DNA of 64,000 nucleotides from Chromatiaceae bacterium. GTDB taxonomy: Bacteria; Pseudomonadota; Gammaproteobacteria; Chromatiales; Chromatiaceae. A program made the position numbers and the translations under genes. The stretch lies in the NCBI GenBank assembly GCA_027078745.1, contig JALWWO010000022.1:1-64000 (forward strand), written 5' to 3'. Every line of letters starts with the position of its first letter. Within the stretch, counting starts at the first letter, position 1. Below are positions 9,210 through 17,332 of this stretch, piece by piece. Under the pieces are notes generated by a model. That model made no database searches. It saw only the letters and a list, made by a program, of their open reading frames with translations, and had not been told where the DNA came from.

Positions 9210-10070
9210 CTAGCGCCGATACCCGGGACCCGTGCCTCGGTCGAGGAGCATTACGATGCTGAAGAGCAGGAACAGACCGGTAGAGGCGATGGCGATCATC
9301 AGGATCTGTTGTTCCATGCTGATTTCCCCTTGTGTGCTGTTTTCATAAGCCTGATACAGGGAGAAGAGTTCTAGGCTCGCCTCATCGATCCGGCTGTCGG
9401 TGATCCTCGCGAGCAGTTTTTCCAAGGGGATCTTGTATTTCAACAGCACCTGAACATGGGCGGCATATTCTCGCAGTGTGGCGGCTACTGCTTCTGGGTA
9501 GGCAGACTCCTTCTCGAGCAAGCTATTGATGCGGGTCTCCAGGACCATGGCCAACCCACTGTTGGGTTGCTTCATGAAGTTGGTGATCTCCTGCTGAATC
9601 GTTTCCACCTCCTTCACCAGATCGGACAATCCCGCCTGGGTGGCTTCTCGAATCAGCTGGTGCTCTACCTGAGGCAGGTAGATCGCGGAGTTCCGCACGA
9701 TGGCATAATAGGATTTGAATCGCTCGATGTCCTTCTCCTTGCTGTCGAAGTAGCTCAGATAGGCCTGTAATACCCCACTGAGCGACCTAGGCATCTGATC
9801 AGAATTCAGTTCGCTATCTAGCAAAGCCTGCTTCGCCTCGCGAATCTTAGGCAAGAGCTCGGCCATCTGGTCGAAATTGGAAAGGGGCTCGCTGTAACTC
9901 TGCAGGGCGGCTAAGCTCCAGTGCGTGTTCAGCTTCTGCAAGGTTTTGATCCGATCCATGTTTTCGGTGAATTCTCGGTCTTCCCCGCTCTCCCAGGTCC
10001 AGAGCACATAGCCCAATGCCAGGCTGAGCAGCAATGCTAGGATCAGTCCAATCAATGGTATCGTTCTCAT
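9210..10070 (-). CDS. Membrane-anchored all-helical sensor-like protein (DAHL-domain type)
   Basis: 286 residues: an N-terminal membrane segment (IPLIGLILALLLSLALGYVLW), about 225 periplasmic residues predicted to be almost entirely helical, and a C-terminal membrane segment near residues 255-277. The tail after it is short and basic (DRGTGPGYRR). The layout matches the periplasmic part of sensor kinases with a double all-helical ligand-binding (DAHL) domain, but no kinase, cyclase or HAMP module follows. It may sense a ligand and signal through a partner, or scaffold the peroxidase. Its start overlaps the stop of the cytochrome peroxidase gene by 4 nt (ATGA). The family call is from memory of the fold pattern and is moderate; two-TM architecture and helicity are read from the sequence. 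Confidence 0.6.
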   Translation of the reverse strand: MRTIPLIGLILALLLSLALGYVLWTWESGEDREFTENMDRIKTLQKLNTHWSLAALQSYSEPLSNFDQMAELLPKIREAKQALLDSELNSDQMPRSLSGVLQAYLSYFDSKEKDIERFKSYYAIVRNSAIYLPQVEHQLIREATQAGLSDLVKEVETIQQEITNFMKQPNSGLAMVLETRINSLLEKESAYPEAVAATLREYAAHVQVLLKYKIPLEKLLARITDSRIDEASLELFSLYQAYENSTQGEISMEQQILMIAIASTGLFLLFSIVMLLDRGTGPGYRR

Positions 10071-11047
10071 AGCCCTTTCCCCTTATACTCACCGACCAAG
10101 GACTTGATGAAGGCCACGATCGCCTCCTTGTCCTCATCCGGTGCCGTTCGGCCTAACTGGAATTCAAACATAATGTCCACCGCCTCCCGCAAGGTCTTCG
10201 CGTTGCCATCGTGGAGATAGGGAGGCGTAACCGCAGCCATGCGCAAACTCGGCACTTTAAACATGTGCTTGTCTAGCTCATTGCCGGTTACATTGTAGCG
10301 GCCTAAATCCGCCTTGGTGAGATTTCCCCGCTTTCCGAAGTAGTCATTGACCACGCCGAAGATCTGAAAGAGATTGCCCCCCACGTTCACCCCCTGATGA
10401 CAGGAGACACAGCCATATTGCTTGAATAGCTCGTAGCCTCGTTTTTCCTGTTCGTTCAAGGCTTTTTCGTCTCCCTTCAGATAGCGATCAAAAGGGGAAT
10501 TGGGCGTGATGAGCGAACGTTCGAACTCCGCGATGGCATCTTTCACATTGTCCGGCGTGATTCCGTCAGGATAAATGGCATCGAACTGGGCTTTGTAGTC
10601 TGGATCCGATTGCAAGACTGCGATCACCTCGGGCCAGGTCATGCCCATCTCCTTGGGATTCTGGATGGGACCATCGATCTGCTCTTCCAGGGTTGCTGCC
10701 CGGCCATCCCAGAACAGCCGGAACAAAAAGATGGAATTGAACACGGTGGGAGAATTGATCGGGCCTTCCTGACCGAACACCCCGATAGAATGCTTTCTGC
10801 GATCCACGCCCCCCAGATCGAGAATATGACAGGAAGCGCAGGAAACCTTTTTGTCCTTGGACAAACGGGTTTCATGATAGAGCGCTCTGCCCAATGCGAC
10901 CTTTTTCGGATCCACCGCCACCGTTTCCGGAATAGGTTGGATGGGTTCGTTTCGCAAGCGGTCTTCCTCGGAAAAGCTCGGAAAGCTGGCCATTCCAAGG
11001 GACAGGAAGAGGGAAATGCCTAAGTAGGGAAGGGCGCTCGGCTTCAT
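10067..11047 (-). CDS. Di-heme cytochrome c peroxidase (CcpA/MauG family)
   Basis: 326 residues with an N-terminal signal peptide (LPYLGISLFLSLGMASFPSFS). Two c-type heme sites are present: VSCASCH near residue 75 and YGCVSCHQG near residue 220. Conserved peroxidase motifs such as NSPTVFNS and LFWDGRAATLEEQ follow the first heme, and FKVPSLRMAAVTPPYLHDG lies near residue 265. The enzyme reduces hydrogen peroxide in the periplasm with electrons from a small cytochrome or azurin. The first heme is the high-spin peroxidatic site in this family. The gene sits between a tandem-thioredoxin gene (50 nt upstream) and the helical sensor-like gene (4-nt overlap). Confidence 0.93.
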   Translation of the reverse strand: MKPSALPYLGISLFLSLGMASFPSFSEEDRLRNEPIQPIPETVAVDPKKVALGRALYHETRLSKDKKVSCASCHILDLGGVDRRKHSIGVFGQEGPINSPTVFNSIFLFRLFWDGRAATLEEQIDGPIQNPKEMGMTWPEVIAVLQSDPDYKAQFDAIYPDGITPDNVKDAIAEFERSLITPNSPFDRYLKGDEKALNEQEKRGYELFKQYGCVSCHQGVNVGGNLFQIFGVVNDYFGKRGNLTKADLGRYNVTGNELDKHMFKVPSLRMAAVTPPYLHDGNAKTLREAVDIMFEFQLGRTAPDEDKEAIVAFIKSLVGEYKGKGL

Positions 11048-11096
11048 CTTTCAGCTCCAGATTTACCCGGGTTATGCAACAGGCGGTCTCGCGGTT

Positions 11097-12107
11097 TCAA
11101 AGGGATCGATGGGCCCGCCATTGTCCATAGGTCTCCTTGCGGTATGCACCGCTGTTGATATAGTCCAGCACAGTGCGAAGGCGATAAAAGCGCACCACCG
11201 AATCCACCCGAAGGATCTCCTTTCCCTCGGGATCGAAAAAGAGCAAAGAGGGCGTGTAAAAAATACCCAGGTCTTCCGCCCATTTCCGAGCGGTCGTCCG
11301 TTCCCCCGCAGGCGTGACCACCGGCATATCGGATCGGAGATCGAGTTGCACACTGTCCAATGCGAAGAACTGCTGCCGGATCTCCGGTTCCCGCAAGACC
11401 TGGCCATGCAGCACATCGCAGGCATGGCAGTCCCCTCGCTCAAAGAAAACGACTAGCGGGCGATCGGAGGGATAGCGGCTTCGATCCAGGTTGAAGGGGG
11501 GAGGACTGAAGAAATCTTCGTCGTTGAGGTCCTGGGCATCGAACACCATGCGGTTCTCCCCGCGCGCGAGATAGTCCCGAAAGGATTCCCGCAGGTAATA
11601 GCCATTGACCACATATTCGAGGGCGGCTTGAAAGGGATAGGGCGGATAATAGCCCCGCAACCGCAGGGCCTCCCGTCCCTCTGCATCGTAGAAAAGCAAC
11701 GAGGGCGTAAAGTTCAAGCCCTTGGCGAGGGTGAATGCGCGTTCGGTTCGAACGGTGCCGTCCAGATCGATCACTTCCCGCACCCCCCAGATGTCGATGG
11801 GGATCACATCGAAGTGCCGCTTGGTATATTCCGCAATGTCCCGCCGCCCGAAATTCACCTGCATCAGCTTGTGGCAATAGGCGCAGCGCCGTTGGCCGAA
11901 GTAAACGATGATCCCCCGTTTACCCGCTGCGAGCGCTTCCTGCAAATCTTCCCCCAAATCCAGAAAGCTTTCCTTGAACCAATCCGGATGTTCCAAAAGC
12001 TGGGCCCGCGGGGAATCATCGAAGTTATAGATCGCCTCTGAATCTGCGCCGGCGAATCCCCAGGTATACCAGAAAGACAGCAGCAGAAGGAGGCTGCGGG
12101 GATTCAT
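11097..12107 (-). CDS. Exported protein with two thioredoxin-like domains (SoxW-like)
   Basis: 336 residues with a signal peptide (LLLLLSFWYTWGFAGA). Two thioredoxin folds lie in tandem. The first has the active site FGQRRCAYCHKL near residue 75 and the cis-proline stretch NFTPSLLFYDAEG. The second has FERGDCHACDVL near residue 226 and the matching stretch FYTPSLLFFDPEG. Both keep CxxC, so both may be redox active; CAYC and CHAC differ from the CGPC of reducing thioredoxins and resemble thioredoxins acting on hemes or sulfur carriers. The neighbours suggest it keeps heme-binding cysteines of the peroxidase reduced or handles peroxide damage. The gene follows the PII stop with no gap. Confidence 0.85.
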   Translation of the reverse strand: MNPRSLLLLLSFWYTWGFAGADSEAIYNFDDSPRAQLLEHPDWFKESFLDLGEDLQEALAAGKRGIIVYFGQRRCAYCHKLMQVNFGRRDIAEYTKRHFDVIPIDIWGVREVIDLDGTVRTERAFTLAKGLNFTPSLLFYDAEGREALRLRGYYPPYPFQAALEYVVNGYYLRESFRDYLARGENRMVFDAQDLNDEDFFSPPPFNLDRSRYPSDRPLVVFFERGDCHACDVLHGQVLREPEIRQQFFALDSVQLDLRSDMPVVTPAGERTTARKWAEDLGIFYTPSLLFFDPEGKEILRVDSVVRFYRLRTVLDYINSGAYRKETYGQWRAHRSL

Positions 12108-12458
12108 CTAAATCTCTTCCTCCACCAAGCCCACGAGCTTGCGGACCTGGTGATTCACCCCCACCGCATCTTCCACATCCAGTTGAAAGGCGATGCCCGA
12201 GTTGGGTTTTTCATCGAACTTCGCCACCTGCGCGATGGTTTCCAGGATGGTCCGGCTCAGATGCTCTTCCACCAAGAGCAAGATCACATCCCGCCGCATC
12301 TCCAGGGGCAGCCCAAAAAAGGTTTTCCGGTGCTCCACGCCCTCGCCTCGGGCATGGCTGATGACGGTGGAGCCGGTGGCGCCTGCCTTGCGGGCAGCTT
12401 CTAAAACCGATTTGGTGGTGCTGTCTTCTACAAAGGCCAGGATGAGTTTGAAATGCAT
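12108..12458 (-). CDS. Divergent PII-like (GlnB family) signalling protein
   Basis: 116 residues of the right size and pattern for the trimeric PII ferredoxin-like fold: MHFKLILAFVED at the start, then SVLEAARKAGATGSTVISHARGEG, and LLVEEHLSRTILETIAQVA. These correspond to the first beta strand, the first helix with the strand entering the T-loop, and the second helix. The region equal to the T-loop (GVEHRKTFFGLPLEM) lacks the uridylylated tyrosine motif of GlnB. This is an atypical PII rather than a nitrogen sensor of the Gln type. PII-like proteins next to transporters usually gate them by binding nucleotides. Here the transporter is the DUF1538 pair just upstream, 44 nt away. The downstream thioredoxin-like gene starts directly after this stop. 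Confidence 0.85.
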   Translation of the reverse strand: MHFKLILAFVEDSTTKSVLEAARKAGATGSTVISHARGEGVEHRKTFFGLPLEMRRDVILLLVEEHLSRTILETIAQVAKFDEKPNSGIAFQLDVEDAVGVNHQVRKLVGLVEEEI

Positions 12459-12502
12459 GGGTCTTTATCTCTCTCGCAAGGGTTCTGGCAGTGTCTGAAT
12501 GC

Positions 12503-13273
12503 TCATGATTGTCGTTTCGCCAGATATTCGCTGAGCTGCGCATAGCCCATGACCGTCATCATGGGAAACAGGCTGGCAAAGGCGATCAAGCCAAAGCCGT
12601 CCAGCAAGGGATTCCGGCCGGGAATATGGGTGGCCAATCCGAGACCCAAGGCAGTTACCAAAGGCACGGTTACGGTGGAAGTGGTCACCCCGCCGGAATC
12701 ATAGGCTAGGGCGATGATGGCTCGGGGTGCAAACCAGGTTTGGACCAAGACCAGCACATAGCCGACGATGATGTAGTGTGCCAGAGACGTGCCCGTGACA
12801 ATGCGGAAGGTGCCCAAACTGATGCCCAACGCGACGCCCAAGGCCACGGCGATGCGCAGCCCCCAGGGATGGATGACGCCGGCGGAAACCTGTTGGGCTT
12901 TGATGGCAACCGCGATGAGGGAGGGTTCCGCCACCGTGGTGGAAAAGCCGATGCAGAAGGCAAAGAGATAGACCCAGAAAAATGCATGCCAGTGATGAGT
13001 TTTAGTCTCCCCTTCAGCAAAGCCCAGGAACTCCGAAGCCGTGAGCTGTTGCGCCATGAGCTTCCCCAAGGGGAACAGGGCCCGTTCCAATCCCTCCAGA
13101 AAGAACGCCAAGCCCAGGAGCACGAACAGAAAGCCCAAGAGCACCTGCTTGAAATTGGGGATGGGGCGGCGCAGCACGACCACTTGAAAGCCCACCAGAA
13201 TGGCGAGGATGGGCAAGATGTCGTCGACGGTAGCCAACAAAGAGGACCACAGGGAGAGGAAAGGATCGTTCAT
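12503..13273 (-). CDS. DUF1538 membrane protein, second of a pair (UmpB type)
   Basis: 256 residues with about seven hydrophobic segments. It carries the family signature [20 protein letters not shown] near residues 187-206, followed by [19 protein letters not shown]. The upstream gene carries nearly the same signature, so the two are paralogous halves that probably assemble together. From memory, a DUF1538 pair called UmpAB in a Halomonas was reported as a Na+(Li+)/H+ antiporter; I cannot check this here. The gene overlaps umpA-like by 4 nt (ATGA) and is followed by the PII gene. That makes a regulated ion transporter in the inner membrane the best guess. Confidence 0.85.
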   Translation of the reverse strand: MNDPFLSLWSSLLATVDDILPILAILVGFQVVVLRRPIPNFKQVLLGFLFVLLGLAFFLEGLERALFPLGKLMAQQLTASEFLGFAEGETKTHHWHAFFWVYLFAFCIGFSTTVAEPSLIAVAIKAQQVSAGVIHPWGLRIAVALGVALGISLGTFRIVTGTSLAHYIIVGYVLVLVQTWFAPRAIIALAYDSGGVTTSTVTVPLVTALGLGLATHIPGRNPLLDGFGLIAFASLFPMMTVMGYAQLSEYLAKRQS

Positions 13274-13995
13274 AAGAGGATGCCGTAGCCCATGACAAAG
13301 ATAATGGGCGTGAGGGAAGCGAAAGCGATGAGTCCGAAGCCATCGGTCATGGGGTTTCTGCCCTCGATGCTGGAAGCGAGCCCCACCCCCAGGGCGGTGA
13401 CCAAGGGCACTGTGATAGTGGAGGTGGTCACCCCGCCGGAGTCGTAGGCGATGCCGATGATCTCTTCCGGTGCGAAGGGGGTGAGCAGCACCACCCCCGC
13501 ATAGCCCAGGATGATCAGATATTGAATGGGCCAGCCCCGCAGGATGCGCAGCACACCGATGACGATGGCCAAGCCCACGGAGAGGGCCACCGTGTACCGG
13601 AGTCCCTCGGCATACTCTTCTCGGGCTTGGGCATGATCGGGGATCATGCCGCCGGTCGCAGCCACCTCCGCCGCCTCGTCAGCGATGGCGATGAGAGCGG
13701 GTTCCGCCACCGTGGTGCCGAAGCCCAGGGCAAAGGCAAACAGCAGCAACCAGAGGACGCTGCCCTTAGCGGCGAAATCCCAGGCCATGCCTTCCCCGAT
13801 GGGAAAGAGTCCCAGCTTCAGCCCCTGCACGAACAGCGTCAGACCGACGACCACCAGTACCACCCCCCAGAGCAGTTCCCCCAGATTGGGGATGGGCTGT
13901 CCGAGGACCACCAGTTGAAAGAAGGCGATCACCCCCAGGATGGGGAGTAGATCTCGGAGGCTGTCCAGCAGGGTGCGGAGAAACTGTAGCCACAT
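13270..13995 (-). CDS. DUF1538 membrane protein, first of a pair (UmpA type)
   Basis: 241 residues with about seven hydrophobic segments. The signature [20 protein letters not shown] near residues 181-200 and [19 protein letters not shown] match the second DUF1538 protein almost residue for residue. [21 protein letters not shown] is likely another conserved membrane hairpin; its partner has [20 protein letters not shown] at the same place. Two such inverted or parallel halves are expected to form one transport path. The start lies 5 nt after the stop of the deacetylase-like gene, without an obvious Shine-Dalgarno sequence, so it is probably translated by coupling. Substrate is inferred from memory of UmpAB only. 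Confidence 0.85.
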   Translation of the reverse strand: MWLQFLRTLLDSLRDLLPILGVIAFFQLVVLGQPIPNLGELLWGVVLVVVGLTLFVQGLKLGLFPIGEGMAWDFAAKGSVLWLLLFAFALGFGTTVAEPALIAIADEAAEVAATGGMIPDHAQAREEYAEGLRYTVALSVGLAIVIGVLRILRGWPIQYLIILGYAGVVLLTPFAPEEIIGIAYDSGGVTTSTITVPLVTALGVGLASSIEGRNPMTDGFGLIAFASLTPIIFVMGYGILL

Positions 13996-14000
13996 GGGAT

Positions 14001-14930
14001 TTAGGGTTGACCGATGAGGGCGTCCAGATGGGCGCTCACAGCACGCCCCAGGGCGTTCAGATGATAGCCCCCTTCCAGACAGGAGAGGATGCGCCCTTGG
14101 GCATGTTTCCCCGCCAGATACTGCAATTCCCGGGTGATCCAGGCGTAATCCGATTCCCGCAAGTTGAACTGGGCCATTTCATCCTCCGCATGGCCGTCAA
14201 AGCCGGCGGAGATCAAGATCATCTGGGGCGCGAACTCGTCCAGTAGCCCGAGCCAATGGGTTTCCACCGCCTTTCGGAACTGGGGGCCGTCCGTACCTCG
14301 GGGCAGGGGAATGTTGAGGATATTCGATGCGTTGTTGCCGGCACCGCTGCCCGGGTAAAAGGGATGTTGGAAGCTGGAGCAGAAGCGCACTCGTTCATCT
14401 CCCGCGAAGATGTCCTGGGTGCCGTTGCCGTGATGCACATCGAAATCTATGATGGCGATTCGTTCCAGCCCATAGACCGCCAGAGCATGGGCGGCACCCA
14501 CCGCCACATTGTTGAAGATACAAAAGCCCATGGCGCGGCGCCGCTCTGCATGATGGCCCGGGGGTCGCACGCAGGCGAAAGCGACTTGATGGCGGTTGCT
14601 CATGACCAGATCCACCCCCAACACCGCCGCCCCCGCCGCCCGCAGGGCAGCGGGCAGGCTGTGAGCATTCATGGCGGTGTCCCCGTCGAGCCATCGGAGT
14701 TCGTCCCCTTCGGGCGCCGCATCGAAGATTTCCCGAATATAATCCGGATCATGGACCCGCGCGAGCTGGGCTTCCGTGGCCGCCGGTGCCTCATAATGGG
14801 TGAGCAGGCTATCCAGCCCGGCGGCGATCAGCCGATCTGCGATGGCATCCAATCGTTCGGGGCATTCGGGATGATGCGGCCCCATCCTGTGTGCTCGGCA
14901 CAGGGGATGGCCGATGAAGGCCAGGCTCAT
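14001..14930 (-). CDS. Histone deacetylase superfamily enzyme (AcuC/AphA-like)
   Basis: 309 residues, the usual length of bacterial zinc-dependent deacetylases. The catalytic elements are all visible: [16 protein letters not shown] with the His-His dyad near residue 142, the zinc site [14 protein letters not shown] near residue 180, and [13 protein letters not shown] near residue 260. [13 protein letters not shown], with the transition-state region, closes the domain. The enzyme removes acyl groups from lysine or from polyamine-like substrates in the cytosol; the substrate cannot be read from sequence. It is the first gene of a seven-gene minus-strand run with the DUF1538 pair, PII, thioredoxin-like protein and peroxidase. 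It is divergent from the GDT1 gene. Confidence 0.92.
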   Translation of the reverse strand: MSLAFIGHPLCRAHRMGPHHPECPERLDAIADRLIAAGLDSLLTHYEAPAATEAQLARVHDPDYIREIFDAAPEGDELRWLDGDTAMNAHSLPAALRAAGAAVLGVDLVMSNRHQVAFACVRPPGHHAERRRAMGFCIFNNVAVGAAHALAVYGLERIAIIDFDVHHGNGTQDIFAGDERVRFCSSFQHPFYPGSGAGNNASNILNIPLPRGTDGPQFRKAVETHWLGLLDEFAPQMILISAGFDGHAEDEMAQFNLRESDYAWITRELQYLAGKHAQGRILSCLEGGYHLNALGRAVSAHLDALIGQP

Positions 14931-14995
14931 GGTCTCTCTCCCGTGGCTTGCCGACTCCTTCTATTAACACAGAACCCAGAGGAAAGGATAGCCGG

Positions 14996-15265
14996 ATGGA
15001 CTGGAAAATGCTGACCACAGTTTTCATCACCGTCTTCATCGCGGAGCTGGGGGACAAGACCCAGCTCGCCACCCTGTTGTTCGCCGCCGATCAGTCGGTG
15101 AACAAGTGGCTGGTCTTTCTGGGGGCTTCCCTCGCCCTGATCCTCACCTCTGCGTTGGGGGTGCTGGGGGGGGCCTTCATCGCCCAGCACCTGAACGAGC
15201 GCACCCTTCATCTCGTGGCGGGCATCGGTTTCATCCTCATCGGTGCCTGGACTCTCTGGAAATGA
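14996..15265 (+). CDS. TMEM165/GDT1 family membrane protein (single-repeat form)
   Basis: 89 residues with three hydrophobic segments and the family motif AELGDKTQLATLL near residues 15-27 in the first one. Eukaryotic GDT1 proteins contain this unit twice. Bacterial forms like this one have one copy and work as dimers. Relatives move Ca2+ or Mn2+ out of the cytosol in exchange for protons, so manganese export is a likely role. The ATG at 14996 is chosen because AGAGGAAAGG precedes it by about 8 nt. The radA start lies 11 nt after the stop, so the two are probably co-transcribed. Confidence 0.88.
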   Translation: MDWKMLTTVFITVFIAELGDKTQLATLLFAADQSVNKWLVFLGASLALILTSALGVLGGAFIAQHLNERTLHLVAGIGFILIGAWTLWK

Positions 15266-15276
15266 GGCGCTGAACC

Positions 15277-16629
15277 TTGGCGAAGTCCTCGATGCGGTTT
15301 CGCTGCGAGGCATGCGGTGCCCAGTTGCCCAAGTGGGCGGGGCGCTGTCCCGAATGCGGGGCTTGGAACTGCATTCAAGAAGTGCCAGAAAAACCCGCGC
15401 CCGCCTCCCGCGCTGGCTATGCGGGGATGGAAACGGCGGAGATCCTCCCGCTCGCCCGCATCCCGCCGGAACAGGCGGTGCGGCGAGCTACCGGCATCGG
15501 CGAATTAGATCGGGTGCTGGGGGGCGGGCTGGTGCAAGGTTCCGTGGTGCTCATCGGGGGGGATCCGGGCATCGGCAAATCCACCTTGCTCTTGCAGGCG
15601 AGTGCCGCCCTGGGTCGGGAGGCCTCCGTGCTCTATGTGACCGGCGAGGAATCCCCCCAGCAGGTGAGCTTGCGGGCCCATCGCCTGGGGGTGCGGGAAA
15701 AGGGAGTGCACTTGCTCGCGGAAACCCAGGTGGAACGGATTCTCCAGCACCTCACCGACCGACCGCCCCGCGCCCTAATCTTGGATTCCATTCAGACCCT
15801 GTTCACGGATCGCTTGGAATCCGCTCCTGGCTCCGTGTCCCAGGTGCGGGAGAGCGCCGCCCAGATCGTGCGCTGGGCTAAAGGCACAGGCACGGCGGTC
15901 TTCCTGGTGGGGCATGTGACCAAGGAAGGGGCTTTAGCGGGTCCTCGGGTGCTGGAACACATGGTAGATACGGTGCTCTATTTCGAGGGGGAGCCGGGCA
16001 GTCCTTATCGGTTGGTGCGGGCGGTGAAAAATCGCTTCGGGGCGGTGAACGAGCTGGGAGTCTTCCTCATGACCGATCAGGGCTTGAAGGAAGTGCCCAA
16101 TCCTTCCGCGATCTTCCTAGCCCGCCACGATCGACCGGTGCCCGGCAGCGCGATCCTGATCACCCGAGAGGGTACCCGCCCCCTGATGGTGGAAGTGCAA
16201 GCCCTGGTGGATGAAAGCCCTTTGGCGAATCCTCGGCGGGTCGCCCTGGGTCTGGATCCAAACCGGCTGTCCATGCTCCTAGCGGTGCTCCACCGCCACG
16301 GGGGCGTGCCCCTGTTCGATCAGGATGTGTTCGTGAATGTGGTGGGAGGCGTGCGCATCCAGGAGACCGCCGCCGATCTGGCGGTGTTGCTGGCGGTGCG
16401 CTCCAGCTATCGAGATGTGCCCTTGGATCTGCAACTGGCGGTCTTCGGGGAACTGGGCTTGAGCGGAGAGATTCGCCCGGTGCCCAATGGACCGGATCGA
16501 CTGCGGGAAGCGGCCAAGCACGGGATGAAGCGGGTGATTGCCCCCAAAGGCAATGTGCCCAAGGGGGGCGTTGCTGGGCTAGAGATCCTGGAGGTGCGGA
16601 CGCTGCGGGAGGCCTTAGAAGGGCTTTAG
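15277..16629 (+). CDS. radA: DNA repair protein RadA
   Basis: 450 residues of the RecA-like branch-migration ATPase that helps finish homologous recombination. The N-terminal four-cysteine zinc finger (CEACGAQLPKWAGRCPECG) is followed by the Walker A motif GGDPGIGKSTLL near residue 94. The RadA-specific KNRFG motif is near residue 252, and a Lon-protease-like C-terminal domain closes the protein. The start is a TTG at 15277, giving MAKSSMRFRC. It matches the MAK opening of known RadA and has GAGG upstream at a proper distance. An ATG at 15292 is the alternative. Confidence 0.96.
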   Translation: MAKSSMRFRCEACGAQLPKWAGRCPECGAWNCIQEVPEKPAPASRAGYAGMETAEILPLARIPPEQAVRRATGIGELDRVLGGGLVQGSVVLIGGDPGIGKSTLLLQASAALGREASVLYVTGEESPQQVSLRAHRLGVREKGVHLLAETQVERILQHLTDRPPRALILDSIQTLFTDRLESAPGSVSQVRESAAQIVRWAKGTGTAVFLVGHVTKEGALAGPRVLEHMVDTVLYFEGEPGSPYRLVRAVKNRFGAVNELGVFLMTDQGLKEVPNPSAIFLARHDRPVPGSAILITREGTRPLMVEVQALVDESPLANPRRVALGLDPNRLSMLLAVLHRHGGVPLFDQDVFVNVVGGVRIQETAADLAVLLAVRSSYRDVPLDLQLAVFGELGLSGEIRPVPNGPDRLREAAKHGMKRVIAPKGNVPKGGVAGLEILEVRTLREALEGL

Positions 16630-16720
16630 AGATGCCTTAGTTCCGCCGATACTCGGATCAGGCCAGATCCGTTATCATCGTTTTTATTTCCAAACCCCTG
16701 TCCAATCCACAAGGATCCGA

Positions 16721-16759
16721 GCGATGGGTCTGTTCAAGCAAGCGATGGGTCTGTTCAAG
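16721..16759 (+). repeat. 21-bp tandem duplication at the start of the small LRR gene
   Basis: GCGATGGGTCTGTTCAAG occurs at 16721-16738 and again at 16742-16759, a period of 21 bp. Each copy carries an ATG in the same frame, so the protein begins MGLFKQAMGLFKK. The ribosome binding site AAGGA at 16711-16715 serves the first ATG. Confidence 0.9.
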
Positions 16760-17095
16760 AAGCTTTTTGGGCCTGACCGAAAAATCCTAATAGCCCTGAC
16801 CGCTAGACTGGGCGTCAAACCTAGAGAAGTCGAATACGATGATCGGGGCCATCTGATCCTGCTCGACCTGTCTGAATTAAAGCTGACCCAGCTGCCCCCC
16901 GAGATTGGCCAGCTCAGCAATCTGAAGGAGCTTCGTGTTTTCTTGAATCCACTCACCGAACTACCGGCGACCATCGGCCAGCTCAGGAATCTGAAAAAGC
17001 TTTTCCTAAACGGCAACCCCCTCCAAACCCCGCCCCCCGAGATCGTCCAGCAGGGCACCCAGGCCATCCTAGCCTACCTGCGCGGCTTGCAATAG
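16724..17095 (+). CDS. Small leucine-rich repeat protein
   Basis: 123 residues. After a basic amphipathic start (MGLFKQAMGLFKKLFGPDRK), residues 45-105 hold about three leucine-rich repeats of 23 residues with the bacterial consensus LPPEIGQLSNLKELRVF. The end, NPLQTPPPEIVQQGTQAILA, is the motif that in ROCO-type proteins closes the LRR array just before the Roc GTPase domain. Here the frame stops directly after it and I see no Roc or COR sequence downstream. It may be a free-standing adaptor or a cut-down ROCO relative. It is related to the larger LRR protein at 41.6-42.9 kb. Nothing recognisable follows up to 17332. Confidence 0.8.
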   Translation: MGLFKQAMGLFKKLFGPDRKILIALTARLGVKPREVEYDDRGHLILLDLSELKLTQLPPEIGQLSNLKELRVFLNPLTELPATIGQLRNLKKLFLNGNPLQTPPPEIVQQGTQAILAYLRGLQ

Positions 17096-17332
17096 GTACC
17101 TGCGGTTTTCAGTGCAAGGCCAGCTCCTCGGCGACAGGTGCCGATCCTGCGGGGCCTGTGCTGCCTGCTTGACCCGATGCAGCAGCGCTGGTCGGGACTC
17201 CACAAGATCTTGCCCCCCGGAGGCAATAATCCTGTGGCTATGCGATACACACCGGAAGCGATACCAGCTTGAACCGCTGGTTCTCTAGGGGCATTTGCAC
17301 CGGCTAAAGCCCATTTTTTCTAGGGCGGTCGC

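Noticed and set aside
10639-11023. Extra frames inside the cytochrome peroxidase gene
   Set aside because: They overlap a gene with two CxxCH sites and a signal peptide and show no independent features.
15243-15881. 212-codon plus-strand frame inside radA
   Set aside because: It is a frame shadow of radA, rich in Gly/Arg/Pro, without motif.
16655-16685. GGATC/GATCC hairpin followed by a T run after radA
   Set aside because: The stem has only 5 bp and the T run is 10 nt away, so an intrinsic terminator is not supported.
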